This document shows positions 9,323-18,590 of a stretch of DNA of 64,000 nt, in pieces; positions within the stretch are counted from its first letter, which is position 1; every line of letters begins with the position of its first letter. The DNA is from Phyllobacteriaceae bacterium (GTDB lineage Bacteria; Pseudomonadota; Alphaproteobacteria; Rhizobiales; Rhizobiaceae). Location of the stretch: positions 62,001-126,000 of the forward strand of contig JANSXT010000008.1 of the NCBI GenBank assembly GCA_024742765.1. Direction: 5' to 3'. The notes below the pieces were generated by a model, which was not told where the DNA came from, did no database searches, and was given only the letters and a program-made list of their open reading frames with translations. The position numbers and the translations under genes were made by a program.

Positions 9323-9898
9323 ATGAGTCTGCGCGTTTCGGGAAAACACATGGAGATCGGCGATGCGTTCCGCACGCGCATCGAGGACCGGATTGACGAG
9401 GCGATCGACAAATATTTCGGCGGACGCGCCTCGGGCCATGTGGTGGTCGAAAAGTCTCGCTCCCGGTTCACCACCGACTGCATGCTGCATCTTGATTCGG
9501 GCACGGTCCTTCAGGCGACCGGCGAGGCGCAGGACCCGCAGGCCTCCTTCGATGCGGCCGCCGAGCGCATCGAAAAGCGCCTGCGCCGCTACAAGCGCCG
9601 GTTGAAGTCGCACCATGCCAACGGCGCGGCCACACGGGTCGAGGAATATGCCTATCGCGTGCTCGAGGCGCTGCCCGAGGACGAAGACGAAGAGCTTCCC
9701 GATGATTATGCGCCGCTCGTCATCGCCGAGACCAAGATGAGTTTGTCCACCATGCCGGTTTCCTCCGCGGTTTTGCAACTGGACCTTCAGGACACGCCGG
9801 TCTATGTGTTCCGCAATGCTGGGAGCGGCGACGTCAATCTTGTATACCGCCGCCCCGATGGACATATCGGCTGGATCGACCCGGGATCGTTGAAGTAG
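9323..9898 (+). CDS. hpf: Ribosome hibernation-promoting factor, long form
   Basis: A 191-residue ribosome-binding protein. The N-terminal S30AE domain (about residues 1-105) begins LRVSGKHMEIGDAFRTRIED and ends in a basic RIEKRLRRYKRRLKSHH stretch that contacts 16S rRNA. After an acidic linker, the C-terminal dimerisation domain (about 130-188) carries MSLSTMPVSSAVLQL and NLVYRRPDGHIGWIDP. The two-domain form pairs 70S ribosomes into 100S dimers in stationary phase. The frame is open upstream to 9194, but the ATG at 9323 has an AGGTAGGA-type ribosome site just before it and gives the family length. It is followed by ptsN. Confidence 0.95.
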   Translation: MSLRVSGKHMEIGDAFRTRIEDRIDEAIDKYFGGRASGHVVVEKSRSRFTTDCMLHLDSGTVLQATGEAQDPQASFDAAAERIEKRLRRYKRRLKSHHANGAATRVEEYAYRVLEALPEDEDEELPDDYAPLVIAETKMSLSTMPVSSAVLQLDLQDTPVYVFRNAGSGDVNLVYRRPDGHIGWIDPGSLK

Positions 9899-9987
9899 GG
9901 ATCGGCAACCGCGCGGGACCATGCGCCCGCGCCACGGTTTGCTTCGATCCGTCCCGGTGATGACGGCCGCCGACCCAAGAGGGAACA

Positions 9988-10455
9988 ATGATGGACCTGG
10001 GCGATATTCTCGCGGAAAACGCCGTGATCGGCGATCTGCGCGCCAGTTCGAAAAAGCAGTTGCTGCAGACCATCTCCGAACATGCCGCCGAACTGACCGG
10101 CCTGTCGGCACGCGAGATTTTCGACACGGTCCTTCAGCGTGAAAAGCTGGGATCGACCGGCGTCGGCAACGGCATTGCCATTCCGCACGCCAAGTTTCCC
10201 GGTTTCGACCGGATCGCCGGTGTCTTCGCGCGGCTCAACGCGCCGATTGAATTCGACGCGCTGGACGAACAGCCCGTTGATCTGGTGTTCCTGCTTCTGG
10301 CGCCGGAAAATGCCGGCGCCGATCATCTCAAGGCGTTGTCGCGTGTGGCGCGCCTGATGCGCGATCCTGGCCGCGTCGCCCTGCTGCGGGCGACCAGCGA
10401 CCCGCAGGCGCTCTATCATCATCTCGTGGAAGGGCCGGCCTCCAACGCCGCCTGA
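9988..10455 (+). CDS. ptsN: PTS IIA-like nitrogen regulatory protein
   Basis: A 155-residue EIIA-Ntr protein, the last acceptor in the PEP-PtsP-NPr phosphorelay that regulates potassium, carbon and nitrogen responses rather than importing sugar. The phosphorylated histidine is in GIAIPHAKFPGF (about H67). Segments VFARLNAPIEFDALD and VDLVFLLLAPENAGADHLKAL complete the fold. A GAGGGAA ribosome site precedes the ATG. It ends 19 bases from the convergent stop of the ABC ATPase gene, which marks the boundary between the conserved rpoN block and the accessory galactoside locus. Confidence 0.96.
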   Translation: MMDLGDILAENAVIGDLRASSKKQLLQTISEHAAELTGLSAREIFDTVLQREKLGSTGVGNGIAIPHAKFPGFDRIAGVFARLNAPIEFDALDEQPVDLVFLLLAPENAGADHLKALSRVARLMRDPGRVALLRATSDPQALYHHLVEGPASNAA

Positions 10456-10474
10456 TCGACCTCGAAGAACGACC

Positions 10475-11557
<1,083 letters not shown>

Positions 11558-11588
11558 TGGAAGCTCCCCCGCTACCGGCCGGTGTCCG

Positions 11589-12419
11589 CTATGCGCGCGG
11601 ACCCAGCCTGATTTCGATATCGGCGTTGATGGCGGCGGCCGCCGCGCGCACATCATCCGCCCAATGTTCCAGTTGCGCCATCGCGATACGGTAGCTTGGC
11701 GCTGTCACCGAGATGCCGCCGACGAAAGACCGGTCATGTGACCAGATCGGCGCCGCGACGCAGTGAATTCCCGTCTCATGCTCTTCGCGGTCATAGGCAA
11801 TGCCTGCCGCCCTTATGTCGGCCAGTTCCGCGCCCAGCGCAGCGGCATCGGCCAACGTGTGTTCCGTGTGCCGGTGAAAATCGATGCGAGCGGCGCGCGC
11901 CTCTACATCTTCGGTTGGCAGCGCAGACAGCGCCGCCTTGCCGACGCCGGTGCAGTAGCAGGGCGACGCATTGCCGATCTGGCTGTGCATGCGCACCGCC
12001 TGACGCGATTCCACCTTGTCCAGATAGATCACTTCAAGATCGCTCAGAACGCCCAGATGCACCGTTTCGCCGGTCTTGTCGTGCAGGGCGGCCAGATGCG
12101 GTTCGGCGATCTCGCGAAACCGGTTGCCGGACCATGCGCGCGCAGCGAACTGCAAAAGGCGCAGCCCCAGCCCGTAGGACTGATCGGGATTGACCTGAAG
12201 GAGGCCCTCCGAAATCAGGTTGGAGACCTGCCGGTGCAGCGTGCCGGGTGGCTGGCCGATCACTTCGCGAAGATCGCGGAAGCGCATTGGCCGCTCGGCT
12301 TGCGCCACCACGTCGAGCACGGCGACGGCCTTGCCCAACGTGCCCGTATCCGGCGACGTCCGCGTGCGCTTCGCACCGGATGTCCGGTCGGTCCTGTCCT
12401 GTTCGATCCAGGTGTCCAT
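11589..12419 (-). CDS. IclR-family transcriptional regulator of the galactoside locus
   Basis: A 276-residue regulator. An N-terminal winged helix-turn-helix (about residues 25-85, including MRFRDLREVIGQPPGTLHRQV) is followed by the IclR effector-binding domain (HLGVLSDLEVIYLDK, GNASPCYCTGVGKAALSAL, GIAYDREEHETGIHCVAAPI). The ATG at 12419 has a near-perfect GGGGAGGAT just before it; an upstream extension to 12557 would cover the promoter region and was rejected. It is divergent from the sugar-binding protein gene, and an IclR-style palindrome lies between them. Control of the locus by a galactose-related ligand is inferred from position, not shown. Confidence 0.92.
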   Translation of the reverse strand: MDTWIEQDRTDRTSGAKRTRTSPDTGTLGKAVAVLDVVAQAERPMRFRDLREVIGQPPGTLHRQVSNLISEGLLQVNPDQSYGLGLRLLQFAARAWSGNRFREIAEPHLAALHDKTGETVHLGVLSDLEVIYLDKVESRQAVRMHSQIGNASPCYCTGVGKAALSALPTEDVEARAARIDFHRHTEHTLADAAALGAELADIRAAGIAYDREEHETGIHCVAAPIWSHDRSFVGGISVTAPSYRIAMAQLEHWADDVRAAAAAINADIEIRLGPRA

Positions 12420-12457
12420 ATCCTCCCCAGCGGATGGCATGCTTGGCCGTCCGGCTC

Positions 12458-12487
12458 TTGACTCCTTACCGTGCTTAGACCAATAAT
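12458..12487 (+). promoter_or_regulatory. Candidate sigma-70 promoter of the galactoside operon
   Basis: TTGACT (12458-12463) and AATAAT (12482-12487) are separated by 18 bases and point toward the binding-protein gene. On the other strand TTGACT (complement of 12495-12500), 17 bases from TAAGCA, could serve the IclR gene. The region is markedly AT-richer than its surroundings. The two promoters would overlap. Confidence 0.5.
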
Positions 12488-12506
12488 TCAAGATAGTCAA
12501 ATGACG

Positions 12507-12521
12507 TTCCACTATATGGAA
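12507..12521. promoter_or_regulatory. Candidate IclR-family operator
   Basis: The 15-base palindrome TTCCA-CTATA-TGGAA lies between the divergent IclR and binding-protein genes, about 20 bases downstream of the forward -10 element. IclR-family regulators commonly bind inverted repeats of this TTCCA/TGGAA kind, so it is the natural candidate site for the adjacent regulator. A bound protein here would block transcripts leaving the forward promoter. Confidence 0.55.
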
Positions 12522-12636
12522 TAAACGTGGCGCTTCGTTTGTCTGGAAAAACCGCATTTGCGCCGTCCCGGATCAACTGTTCGGCGCGTGTTTGGGTGGC
12601 GGACAGACGCCATCCGCATTCGGGAGGAAAATCGGA

Positions 12637-13875
12637 ATGAAATCCATTCTCAAGGGCGCCGCGTTCGGCGTCTTGGCAACGACGATGATGGCGGGCGCGG
12701 CGTCCGCCAACGAGTTGGTCATCACCTTTGACGACCTGAACCCGGCGCCCAAGGCCGCTTTCGAGGCCGCGGTCGAGGCCTTCCGGGCCGCCAATCCGGA
12801 CATTGAGGTCACCGCCAACAATGGCGACCGCGAGGCGCACAAGAACACCATCCGCAGCGCGCTTCAGAACGATGCGCCCGACGTGATCACCTGGTATCCG
12901 GGCAACCGCATGGCGCCCTTCGTCGATGCGGGCCTGTTCATGGACATCTCCGACCTGTGGTCGTCTGATCCGAACCTGTCGGCCAATTTCGAAGCCATCA
13001 AGCCGACCATGTCGCGCGATGGCAAGCAGTGGGGCGTGCCCTATTCCTACTATCAGTGGGGCGTCTATTACCGCAAAGACATCTTCGACAAGCTGGGCCT
13101 GTCCGAGCCGACGACCTGGGACGAGATGCTCGCAGCCTGCGATGTCATGAAGGAAAACGGCGTCACGCCTTTCACCATCGGCACCAAGTTCCTTTGGACC
13201 GCCGCCGGCGTGTTCGACTATCTGAACCTGCGCACAAACGGCTATGAAGTGCACAACGCGCTGACCGCCGGCGAGATCAAATACACCGACGATCGCATCC
13301 GCGCGACCTTCGCCAATTGGGAAACGATGCTCGAGCGTTGCTCGTTCGTCGACAACCATGCAACGATGAGCTGGCAGGAAGCGCTGGCCCCGTTCGCCAA
13401 TGGTGACGCGGCCATGTATGTGATGGGCAACTTCGCCGTTGCCGGCATGAAGGACGCCGGTCTGACCGACGAGCAGATCGACTTCTTCCAGTTCCCGGAA
13501 ATCACGCCCGGCCTGCCGCGCGCCGAAGAAGCGCCGGCGGATGCCTTCTTCATCCCGGCAAATGCGACCAATGTCGAGAACGCCAAGAAGTTCCTCGCCT
13601 TTGTGGCTTCGCCGGAAGTGCAGTCGGAATGGAACAAGGCGATCGGCCAGCTTCCGCCGAACTCCGCCGCCGCGATCAACGAGGATGACAAGTTCATCGT
13701 CGAGGGCATGCAGACGCTATCGACCGCATCGGGCCTCGCCCAGTTCTATGACCGCGACGCGCCGGCAGCGATGGCGCAGGCCGGCATGGAAGGCTTCCAG
13801 CGCTTCATGCTCGATCCGAGCACGCTCGACGAGGTGCTGACCGAGCTCGACCGCGTTCAGGGCGAAGTCTACTAA
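12637..13875 (+). CDS. Sugar ABC transporter substrate-binding protein
   Basis: A 412-residue periplasmic solute-binding protein of the CUT1 (family 1) type. The signal peptide covers about residues 1-23 (MKSILKGAAFGVLATTMMAG, cut after ASA). The mature protein begins NELVITFDDLNPAPKAAFEA and carries typical features such as AANPDIEVTANNGD, DAPDVITWYPGNRMAPFV and GDAAMYVMGNFAVAGMKDAG. The ATG at 12637 follows GGGAGG with good spacing. It is the first gene of the forward operon and is followed by a strong RNA hairpin. The neighbouring enzymes suggest an alpha- or beta-galactoside as ligand; this is inference from context. Confidence 0.93.
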   Translation: MKSILKGAAFGVLATTMMAGAASANELVITFDDLNPAPKAAFEAAVEAFRAANPDIEVTANNGDREAHKNTIRSALQNDAPDVITWYPGNRMAPFVDAGLFMDISDLWSSDPNLSANFEAIKPTMSRDGKQWGVPYSYYQWGVYYRKDIFDKLGLSEPTTWDEMLAACDVMKENGVTPFTIGTKFLWTAAGVFDYLNLRTNGYEVHNALTAGEIKYTDDRIRATFANWETMLERCSFVDNHATMSWQEALAPFANGDAAMYVMGNFAVAGMKDAGLTDEQIDFFQFPEITPGLPRAEEAPADAFFIPANATNVENAKKFLAFVASPEVQSEWNKAIGQLPPNSAAAINEDDKFIVEGMQTLSTASGLAQFYDRDAPAAMAQAGMEGFQRFMLDPSTLDEVLTELDRVQGEVY

Positions 13876-13891
13876 GCCCGACACCCCAGTT

Positions 13892-13917
13892 CGGCCGGGC
13901 CTTTGCGGGTCCGGCCG
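13892..13917 (+). other. Stable hairpin between binding-protein and permease genes
   Basis: A 10-base stem (CGGCCGGGCC with GGTCCGGCCG, one G-U pair) with loop TTTGCG starts 16 bases after the binding-protein stop. There is no T-run. Hairpins at this place in sugar ABC operons commonly protect the upstream message or cause partial termination, so that the binding protein is made in excess over the membrane subunits; that role is inferred here. Confidence 0.55.
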
Positions 13918-14007
13918 GATCGCCCGCCGGCAGGCATTTGGTCGCGGCGTTCCAAAGCGGGACCAGGCGACGTAAATTCGTTCCGGCGCTTTCGGGGAGG
14001 AGCAGCC

Positions 14008-15213
14008 ATGGCGAGCGCGACAGCAGCCAGCGCAGGCAGCCTTCGGGCCAGCCGTTATGAGACCGACACCGCCCGCGCGGCCGTGGCGGGCGTGGTGCTA
14101 ATCGTTGCGGCCTGGCTCCTTTTTTTCGTCATCGACCCCGGCACTGTCCAGAATTGGCTCGGCTATGCGCAGCGCAGCGACGCGCGCGTGCCCGCTTTCT
14201 TCGTCCGCTTCGTTCTGTTGCTGGCCGTGATCGTCTCGGCCTTCATGCTGGTCACCTCGACCGGTTACTACAAGCGCAACCGGATACGGCTCGCGCCATG
14301 GATGTTCGTCTCCATCGGACTGATCTTTTTTGCCATCTACGTCATCCTGCCGATCTTCCAGTCCTTTTCCTATTCGTTCACCCGCTGGGACGGGCTGCGC
14401 GACATTAACGGCGTGTGGACCGGCGAATGGGTCGGTTTCCAGAACTATCAACGGCTGCTCGAAGACCCCAACTTCTACACCTCGCTGTGGAACAACCTTT
14501 TGTGGCTGGTCCTCTACATGCTGGCCGTTCCGGTCGGGCTGGGCATCGCCCTGTTCCTGAACCAGACGGTGACCGGCATCCGCATCTACAAGTCGCTCTT
14601 CTTCTTCCCGTTCGTCATCTCCCAAGTCGTGGTCGGGCTCATCTTCACATGGGCCTACAATCCCGAATTCGGCCTTGTCGGCGAGATCTGGGGCTGGTTC
14701 TTCTGTGAGGAAACGACCAACATTCTGGGCAATCCGACGACGGTCTGCTCGGTCGATCCGCCCAACATTCTCGGCGATCCGAACGTTGCCACCTACGGCA
14801 TCATCGCCGCTGGTCTCTGGCCGCAGATCGCCTATTGCATGATCCTCTATCTGACCGGGCTCAACAATGTCTCGCCCGACCAGATCGAGGCAGGACGGCT
14901 TGACGGCGCGCGCGGATGGAAGATGCTGCGCCACGTCATCCTGCCGCAGCTTGCACCGGCCACCTTCCTGGCCGTCGTGGTGACGGTCATCGGCGCGCTG
15001 CGCTCGTTCGACATGATCGCCACAATGACGCAAGGCGGGCCCTTCGGTTCCACCAATGTGCTGGCCTACTACATGTACGACCAAGCGGTCGGAGAGGGCG
15101 TCGGTCGCTATGGCTACGGTTCCGCCATCGCGGTCGTCCTGTTCGCCATCATGCTGGTCTATATCAGCTACTTCCTGTGGCGCATGTGGCAGGACGAAAG
15201 GGAGGCGCGCTGA
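14008..15213 (+). CDS. Sugar ABC transporter permease, MalF-like
   Basis: A 401-residue inner-membrane permease. Two N-terminal hydrophobic segments (about residues 28-47 and 67-86) precede the usual binding-protein-dependent transport core. The EAA loop that docks the ATPase is visible as AGRLDGARGWKMLRHVILP near residue 300. The ATG at 14008 follows GGGGAGGAG and was preferred over an upstream frame start at 13903. A periplasmic loop of about 30 residues near residue 230-260 carries two cysteines and a near-repeat, NILGNP and NILGDP, unlike most relatives. The stop shares one base with the start of the YjbR-like gene (TGATG). Confidence 0.92.
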   Translation: MASATAASAGSLRASRYETDTARAAVAGVVLIVAAWLLFFVIDPGTVQNWLGYAQRSDARVPAFFVRFVLLLAVIVSAFMLVTSTGYYKRNRIRLAPWMFVSIGLIFFAIYVILPIFQSFSYSFTRWDGLRDINGVWTGEWVGFQNYQRLLEDPNFYTSLWNNLLWLVLYMLAVPVGLGIALFLNQTVTGIRIYKSLFFFPFVISQVVVGLIFTWAYNPEFGLVGEIWGWFFCEETTNILGNPTTVCSVDPPNILGDPNVATYGIIAAGLWPQIAYCMILYLTGLNNVSPDQIEAGRLDGARGWKMLRHVILPQLAPATFLAVVVTVIGALRSFDMIATMTQGGPFGSTNVLAYYMYDQAVGEGVGRYGYGSAIAVVLFAIMLVYISYFLWRMWQDEREAR

Positions 15214-15581
15214 TGTCGGACATTTTTCGCGCCCGTGTCGCCGCAATCTGCGAACAGCTTCCCGGTTCGGAAGTGTCCGATCCGTGGGGTGGCGGCCATG
15301 ATGCATGGAAAGTCGGCGGCAAGATGTATGCCTGCATCGGCGCCATGATGCCCGGCATCGCGGTCAAATGCGCCGACATCGAAACCGCCGAAATGCTCAA
15401 ATCCGTCGGTGTGGCCGCTCATGCGCCGTACTTTCACAAAAGCTGGGTCTTGCTGCCGGAAGACGCTGACGGCGACGAACTGAAACAGCGCATCGAACTG
15501 TCCTATGACATTGTCCGGTCCAAGCTGCCGGCCAAGGTGCGCAACGCGCTGCCCGAGCGCAGCCAAGCGGAGGCCGTCTGA
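15213..15581 (+). CDS. MmcQ/YjbR-family small protein inside the transporter operon
   Basis: A 122-residue cytoplasmic protein of the MmcQ/YjbR fold (CyaY-like, often labelled DNA-binding). Recognisable features are the opening LPGSEVSDPWGGGHDAWKVG, KMYACIGAMMPGIAVKCADI and YFHKSWVLLPED, ending in a helix ending KLPAKVRNALPE. Both ends touch the neighbouring permease genes through TGATG junctions, so it must be co-translated with them. Family members have no well-established biochemical role; a sugar-transport function is not known. Its place between two permease genes is odd but codon use is like its neighbours. Confidence 0.85.
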   Translation: MSDIFRARVAAICEQLPGSEVSDPWGGGHDAWKVGGKMYACIGAMMPGIAVKCADIETAEMLKSVGVAAHAPYFHKSWVLLPEDADGDELKQRIELSYDIVRSKLPAKVRNALPERSQAEAV

Positions 15582-16432
15582 TGTTCCCGCGCCCCATCGA
15601 AAAAGCCTCACCGGTCTCACAGTTTGCCTACAAGGCGGCGCTGCCGCTCGCGCTGTTCGTCTGGCTGCTGCCGCTTCTGGCGATCTTTCTGACCTCGATC
15701 CGTCCGGCTCTGGACATTGCCACCGGCAACATGTTCGGCCTGCCCAGCCAATTCGTGATGTTCGAGAATTACGGCCAGGTGCTCGCCCAGCCCAACGCGC
15801 TGCGTTACATGATCAACACGCTGATCATCACCGTTCCGACGGTGATTCTGTCGGTCGCGCTGGCCTGCCTGACGGGCTATGCTCTGGCGGTCTACCGGTT
15901 CCGCTGGGCGCTGCCGCTCTTCTTCGTTTTCGTCGCCGGCAATTTCGTGCCGTTCCAGATCCTCATGCTGCCGGTCGTCGACCTGTCGGTGCGGCTGGAA
16001 ATGATGAACACCATTCCCGGCCTCGTCATCTTCCATGCCGCGTTCCAGACCGGCTTCTGCACGCTCTTCATGCGCAACTTCATCAAGGCGCTGCCGTTCG
16101 AACTGATCGAGGCCGCGCGGATCGAGGGCGTCGACGAATTCAAGATTTTCTGGCATCTGGTGCTGCCGCTGGTGAAGCCGGCCATCGCCGCGCTGTCGGT
16201 GCTGATTTTCACCTTCATCTGGAACGATTTCTTCTGGGCGACGGTGATGCTGCAAGACGATGCGAACCTGCCCATCACCGTCGGCGTGCGCACGCTCAAC
16301 GGTGAATTCGTCCAACAATGGCAACTGATCTCGGCGGCCTCGCTTCTGGCGGCCTTGCCGCCGGTGATCATGTTCTTTGCCATGCAGAAGCATTTCATCG
16401 CCGGGCTGACGCTTGGCGCAACCAAGGGCTGA
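15581..16432 (+). CDS. Sugar ABC transporter permease, MalG-like
   Basis: A 283-residue permease with six predicted transmembrane segments, beginning at LALFVWLLPLLAIFLTSI. The EAA loop EAARIEGVDEFKIFWHLVLP is at about residue 178, and the segment LFVFVAGNFVPFQILMLPV is typical of the CarB/MalG group. It pairs with the MalF-like protein and the ATPase at 10.5-11.6 kb to form one importer. The start overlaps the stop of the YjbR-like gene by one base, and the GH4 gene starts 6 bases after its stop. Confidence 0.93.
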   Translation: MFPRPIEKASPVSQFAYKAALPLALFVWLLPLLAIFLTSIRPALDIATGNMFGLPSQFVMFENYGQVLAQPNALRYMINTLIITVPTVILSVALACLTGYALAVYRFRWALPLFFVFVAGNFVPFQILMLPVVDLSVRLEMMNTIPGLVIFHAAFQTGFCTLFMRNFIKALPFELIEAARIEGVDEFKIFWHLVLPLVKPAIAALSVLIFTFIWNDFFWATVMLQDDANLPITVGVRTLNGEFVQQWQLISAASLLAALPPVIMFFAMQKHFIAGLTLGATKG

Positions 16433-16438
16433 CGCTCC

Positions 16439-17815
16439 ATGTCCAGTTCACCGACCATTGCCTTCATCGGCGCCGGTTCCACCATTTTCATGAAGAACAT
16501 CATCGGCGACGTTCTGCACCGGCCCGCGCTGGCAAGCGCCGCGATCCGCCTGATGGACATCGACCAGACGCGGCTCGACCAATCGAGGCTCGTCGCCGAA
16601 AAACTGGTCGCAACGCTCGGTGCACGTGCGACCGTCGAGGCGACCACCGACCGGCGCGCCGCGCTCGTCGGTGCCGATTTCGTGGTGGTCGCCTTCCAGA
16701 TCGGCGGGTTTGAACCGGCGACGGTGGTCGATTTCGAGGTGCCCGAACAGATGGGCCTCAAACAGACCATCGCCGATACGCTCGGTCTGGGCGGCATCAT
16801 GCGCGGCCTGCGCACCGTGCCGCATCTGTGGGCGCTGTGTCAGGACATGAGCGAGCTCTGTCCCGACGCGATCCTCTTGCAATATGTCAACCCGATGGCG
16901 ATCAACACTTGGGCGATCGCCGAGAAGTTCCCGAACATCCGGCAGGTCGGCCTGTGCCATTCCGTTCAGGGCACGGTAAAGGAACTGGCGCGCGATCTGG
17001 GCATCGATCCCTGGCGCATCCGCTATCAGGCGGCGGGCATCAACCATGTCGCCTTCTTCCTGAAGTTCGAGGAGCGGATGGATGATGGCACCCATCGCGA
17101 CCTTTATCCGGACCTGCATGCCGGCTATCAGGCCGGCCGCATCCCGCTCGAGCCCGATCACAATCTGCGCTGCCCGAACCTTGTGCGCTACGAGATGATG
17201 AAGCGGCTGGGCTATTTCGTCACCGAAAGCTCCGAGCATTTCGCCGAATATGTGCCCTGGTTCATCAAGCGCGACCGGCCGGACCTGATCGAGCGGTTCA
17301 AAATTCCGCTCGACGAATATCCCAAACGCTGCGTCGAACAGCAAAGCGCATGGGCCGCGCAGTATGAGGAATATCAGTCGGCTGACTCAATCGGCATTGA
17401 ACCGAGCCATGAATATGCCTCCGACATCATCAATTCGGCCTGGACCGGCGAACCGTCGGTCATCTACGGCAATGTGCCCAATCACGGCCTGATCGACGGG
17501 CTGCCGGACGGATGCGCGGTCGAGGTGCCTTGCCTTGTCGATGCGAACGGCATCCAACCGACGCGCGTCGGCGCCCTGCCGCCGCAGCTCACCGCGCTGA
17601 TGCGGTCCAATGTGAATGTGCAGGAACTGACGGTGCGGGCGCTCGTTGAAGAAAAGCGCGAGCACGTCTATCACGCCGCCATGATGGACCCGCACACCGG
17701 CGCAGAACTCGACCTCGACCAGATCTGGACCGTGGTCGACCGGCTGATTGAGGCGCACGGCGCCTGGCTGCCCGATTGGCTGCATGGTGACGCGATGCGT
17801 GTGGCGGCTCAATAG
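16439..17815 (+). CDS. melA: Glycoside hydrolase family 4, probable alpha-galactosidase
   Basis: A 458-residue NAD- and Mn-dependent GH4 enzyme that cleaves glycosides by a redox-elimination mechanism in the cytoplasm. The Rossmann motif IAFIGAGSTIF is at about residues 7-17. The metal-site motif LCHSVQG (about C173) and GINHVAFFLKF (His about 203) follow. The CHS signature is the one found in MelA-type alpha-galactosidases and related alpha-glucosidases acting on non-phosphorylated sugars; 6-phospho-glycosidases have CN or CD motifs. Length is normal. It sits directly behind the permeases. Alpha-glucosidase or alpha-glucuronidase activity remains possible, but the galactose-catabolic neighbours favour alpha-galactosides. 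Confidence 0.85.
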   Translation: MSSSPTIAFIGAGSTIFMKNIIGDVLHRPALASAAIRLMDIDQTRLDQSRLVAEKLVATLGARATVEATTDRRAALVGADFVVVAFQIGGFEPATVVDFEVPEQMGLKQTIADTLGLGGIMRGLRTVPHLWALCQDMSELCPDAILLQYVNPMAINTWAIAEKFPNIRQVGLCHSVQGTVKELARDLGIDPWRIRYQAAGINHVAFFLKFEERMDDGTHRDLYPDLHAGYQAGRIPLEPDHNLRCPNLVRYEMMKRLGYFVTESSEHFAEYVPWFIKRDRPDLIERFKIPLDEYPKRCVEQQSAWAAQYEEYQSADSIGIEPSHEYASDIINSAWTGEPSVIYGNVPNHGLIDGLPDGCAVEVPCLVDANGIQPTRVGALPPQLTALMRSNVNVQELTVRALVEEKREHVYHAAMMDPHTGAELDLDQIWTVVDRLIEAHGAWLPDWLHGDAMRVAAQ

Positions 17816-17822
17816 GGTGACC

Positions 17823-18590
17823 ATGACCGACTTTCCGATCTATCCGGACCTGAAAGGGGCATCGGTCCTGATCACCGGCGGCGGATCGGGCATTGGCGCC
17901 GCGCTCACCGAAGGCTTTGTCGCGCAAGGGGCACAGACGGCCTTCATCGACATTGCCGAGGATGCCAGCAAGCGGCTGGCGGAGGATCTTGGCGAACGCT
18001 ATGGCTATGCGCCGCTCTATCTGAACGCCGACCTGACTGATGTCGATGCGGTCCGCGCCGCCGTGGACGAAGCGGCCCGCGACCATGGCCTGATCACGGT
18101 ACTGGTCAACAATGCGGCCTGGGATGACCGGCACGAAATCGCCGCCGTCGATGCCGACTATTGGGACAAGAACACGGCGATCAATCTGCGCCACGCCTTT
18201 TTCACCGCCCAAGCCGTCGCTGAAGGCATGAAGGCGTCGGGCGGCGGCGCGATCGTCAATTTTACCTCCACATCCTTCATGCTCAATATTGGCGACATGC
18301 CCGCCTACACCGCGTCCAAAGCCGGCATTATCGGTCTGACCAAGGGGCTGGCCGGCAAGCTTGGTCCGCACAATATCCGCGTCAACGCGATCGCGCCTGG
18401 CTGGGTGATGACCGACCGGCAAAAGGAGCTTTGGGTCACCGAGGAGTCGCTCAACGAAATGCTCGGCCGCCAGAGCCTCAAGCACGCCCTGCAGCCGCAC
18501 GAAATGGCCGGCCCGTGCCTGTTTCTCGCGTCGAACGCTTCGAGCGCCATCTCCGCACAGACCATCATCGCCGATGGTGGGCTGTTGTGA
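17823..18590 (+). CDS. SDR-family sugar dehydrogenase, probable D-galactose 1-dehydrogenase
   Basis: A 255-residue short-chain dehydrogenase. The cofactor motif LITGGGSGIGAAL is at about residues 17-29, NNAAWDDR near 97, and the catalytic Ser and YxxxK are in FTSTSFM and YTASKAG. Rhizobial galactose dehydrogenases that feed the DeLey-Doudoroff pathway are SDR proteins, and here the lactonase, DgoK and DgoA genes are adjacent, so oxidation of galactose (perhaps also arabinose) to the 1,5- or 1,4-lactone is the likely reaction. The ATG at 17823 is 7 bases after the GH4 stop. Xylose or fucose dehydrogenase is the alternative. Confidence 0.85.
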   Translation: MTDFPIYPDLKGASVLITGGGSGIGAALTEGFVAQGAQTAFIDIAEDASKRLAEDLGERYGYAPLYLNADLTDVDAVRAAVDEAARDHGLITVLVNNAAWDDRHEIAAVDADYWDKNTAINLRHAFFTAQAVAEGMKASGGGAIVNFTSTSFMLNIGDMPAYTASKAGIIGLTKGLAGKLGPHNIRVNAIAPGWVMTDRQKELWVTEESLNEMLGRQSLKHALQPHEMAGPCLFLASNASSAISAQTIIADGGLL

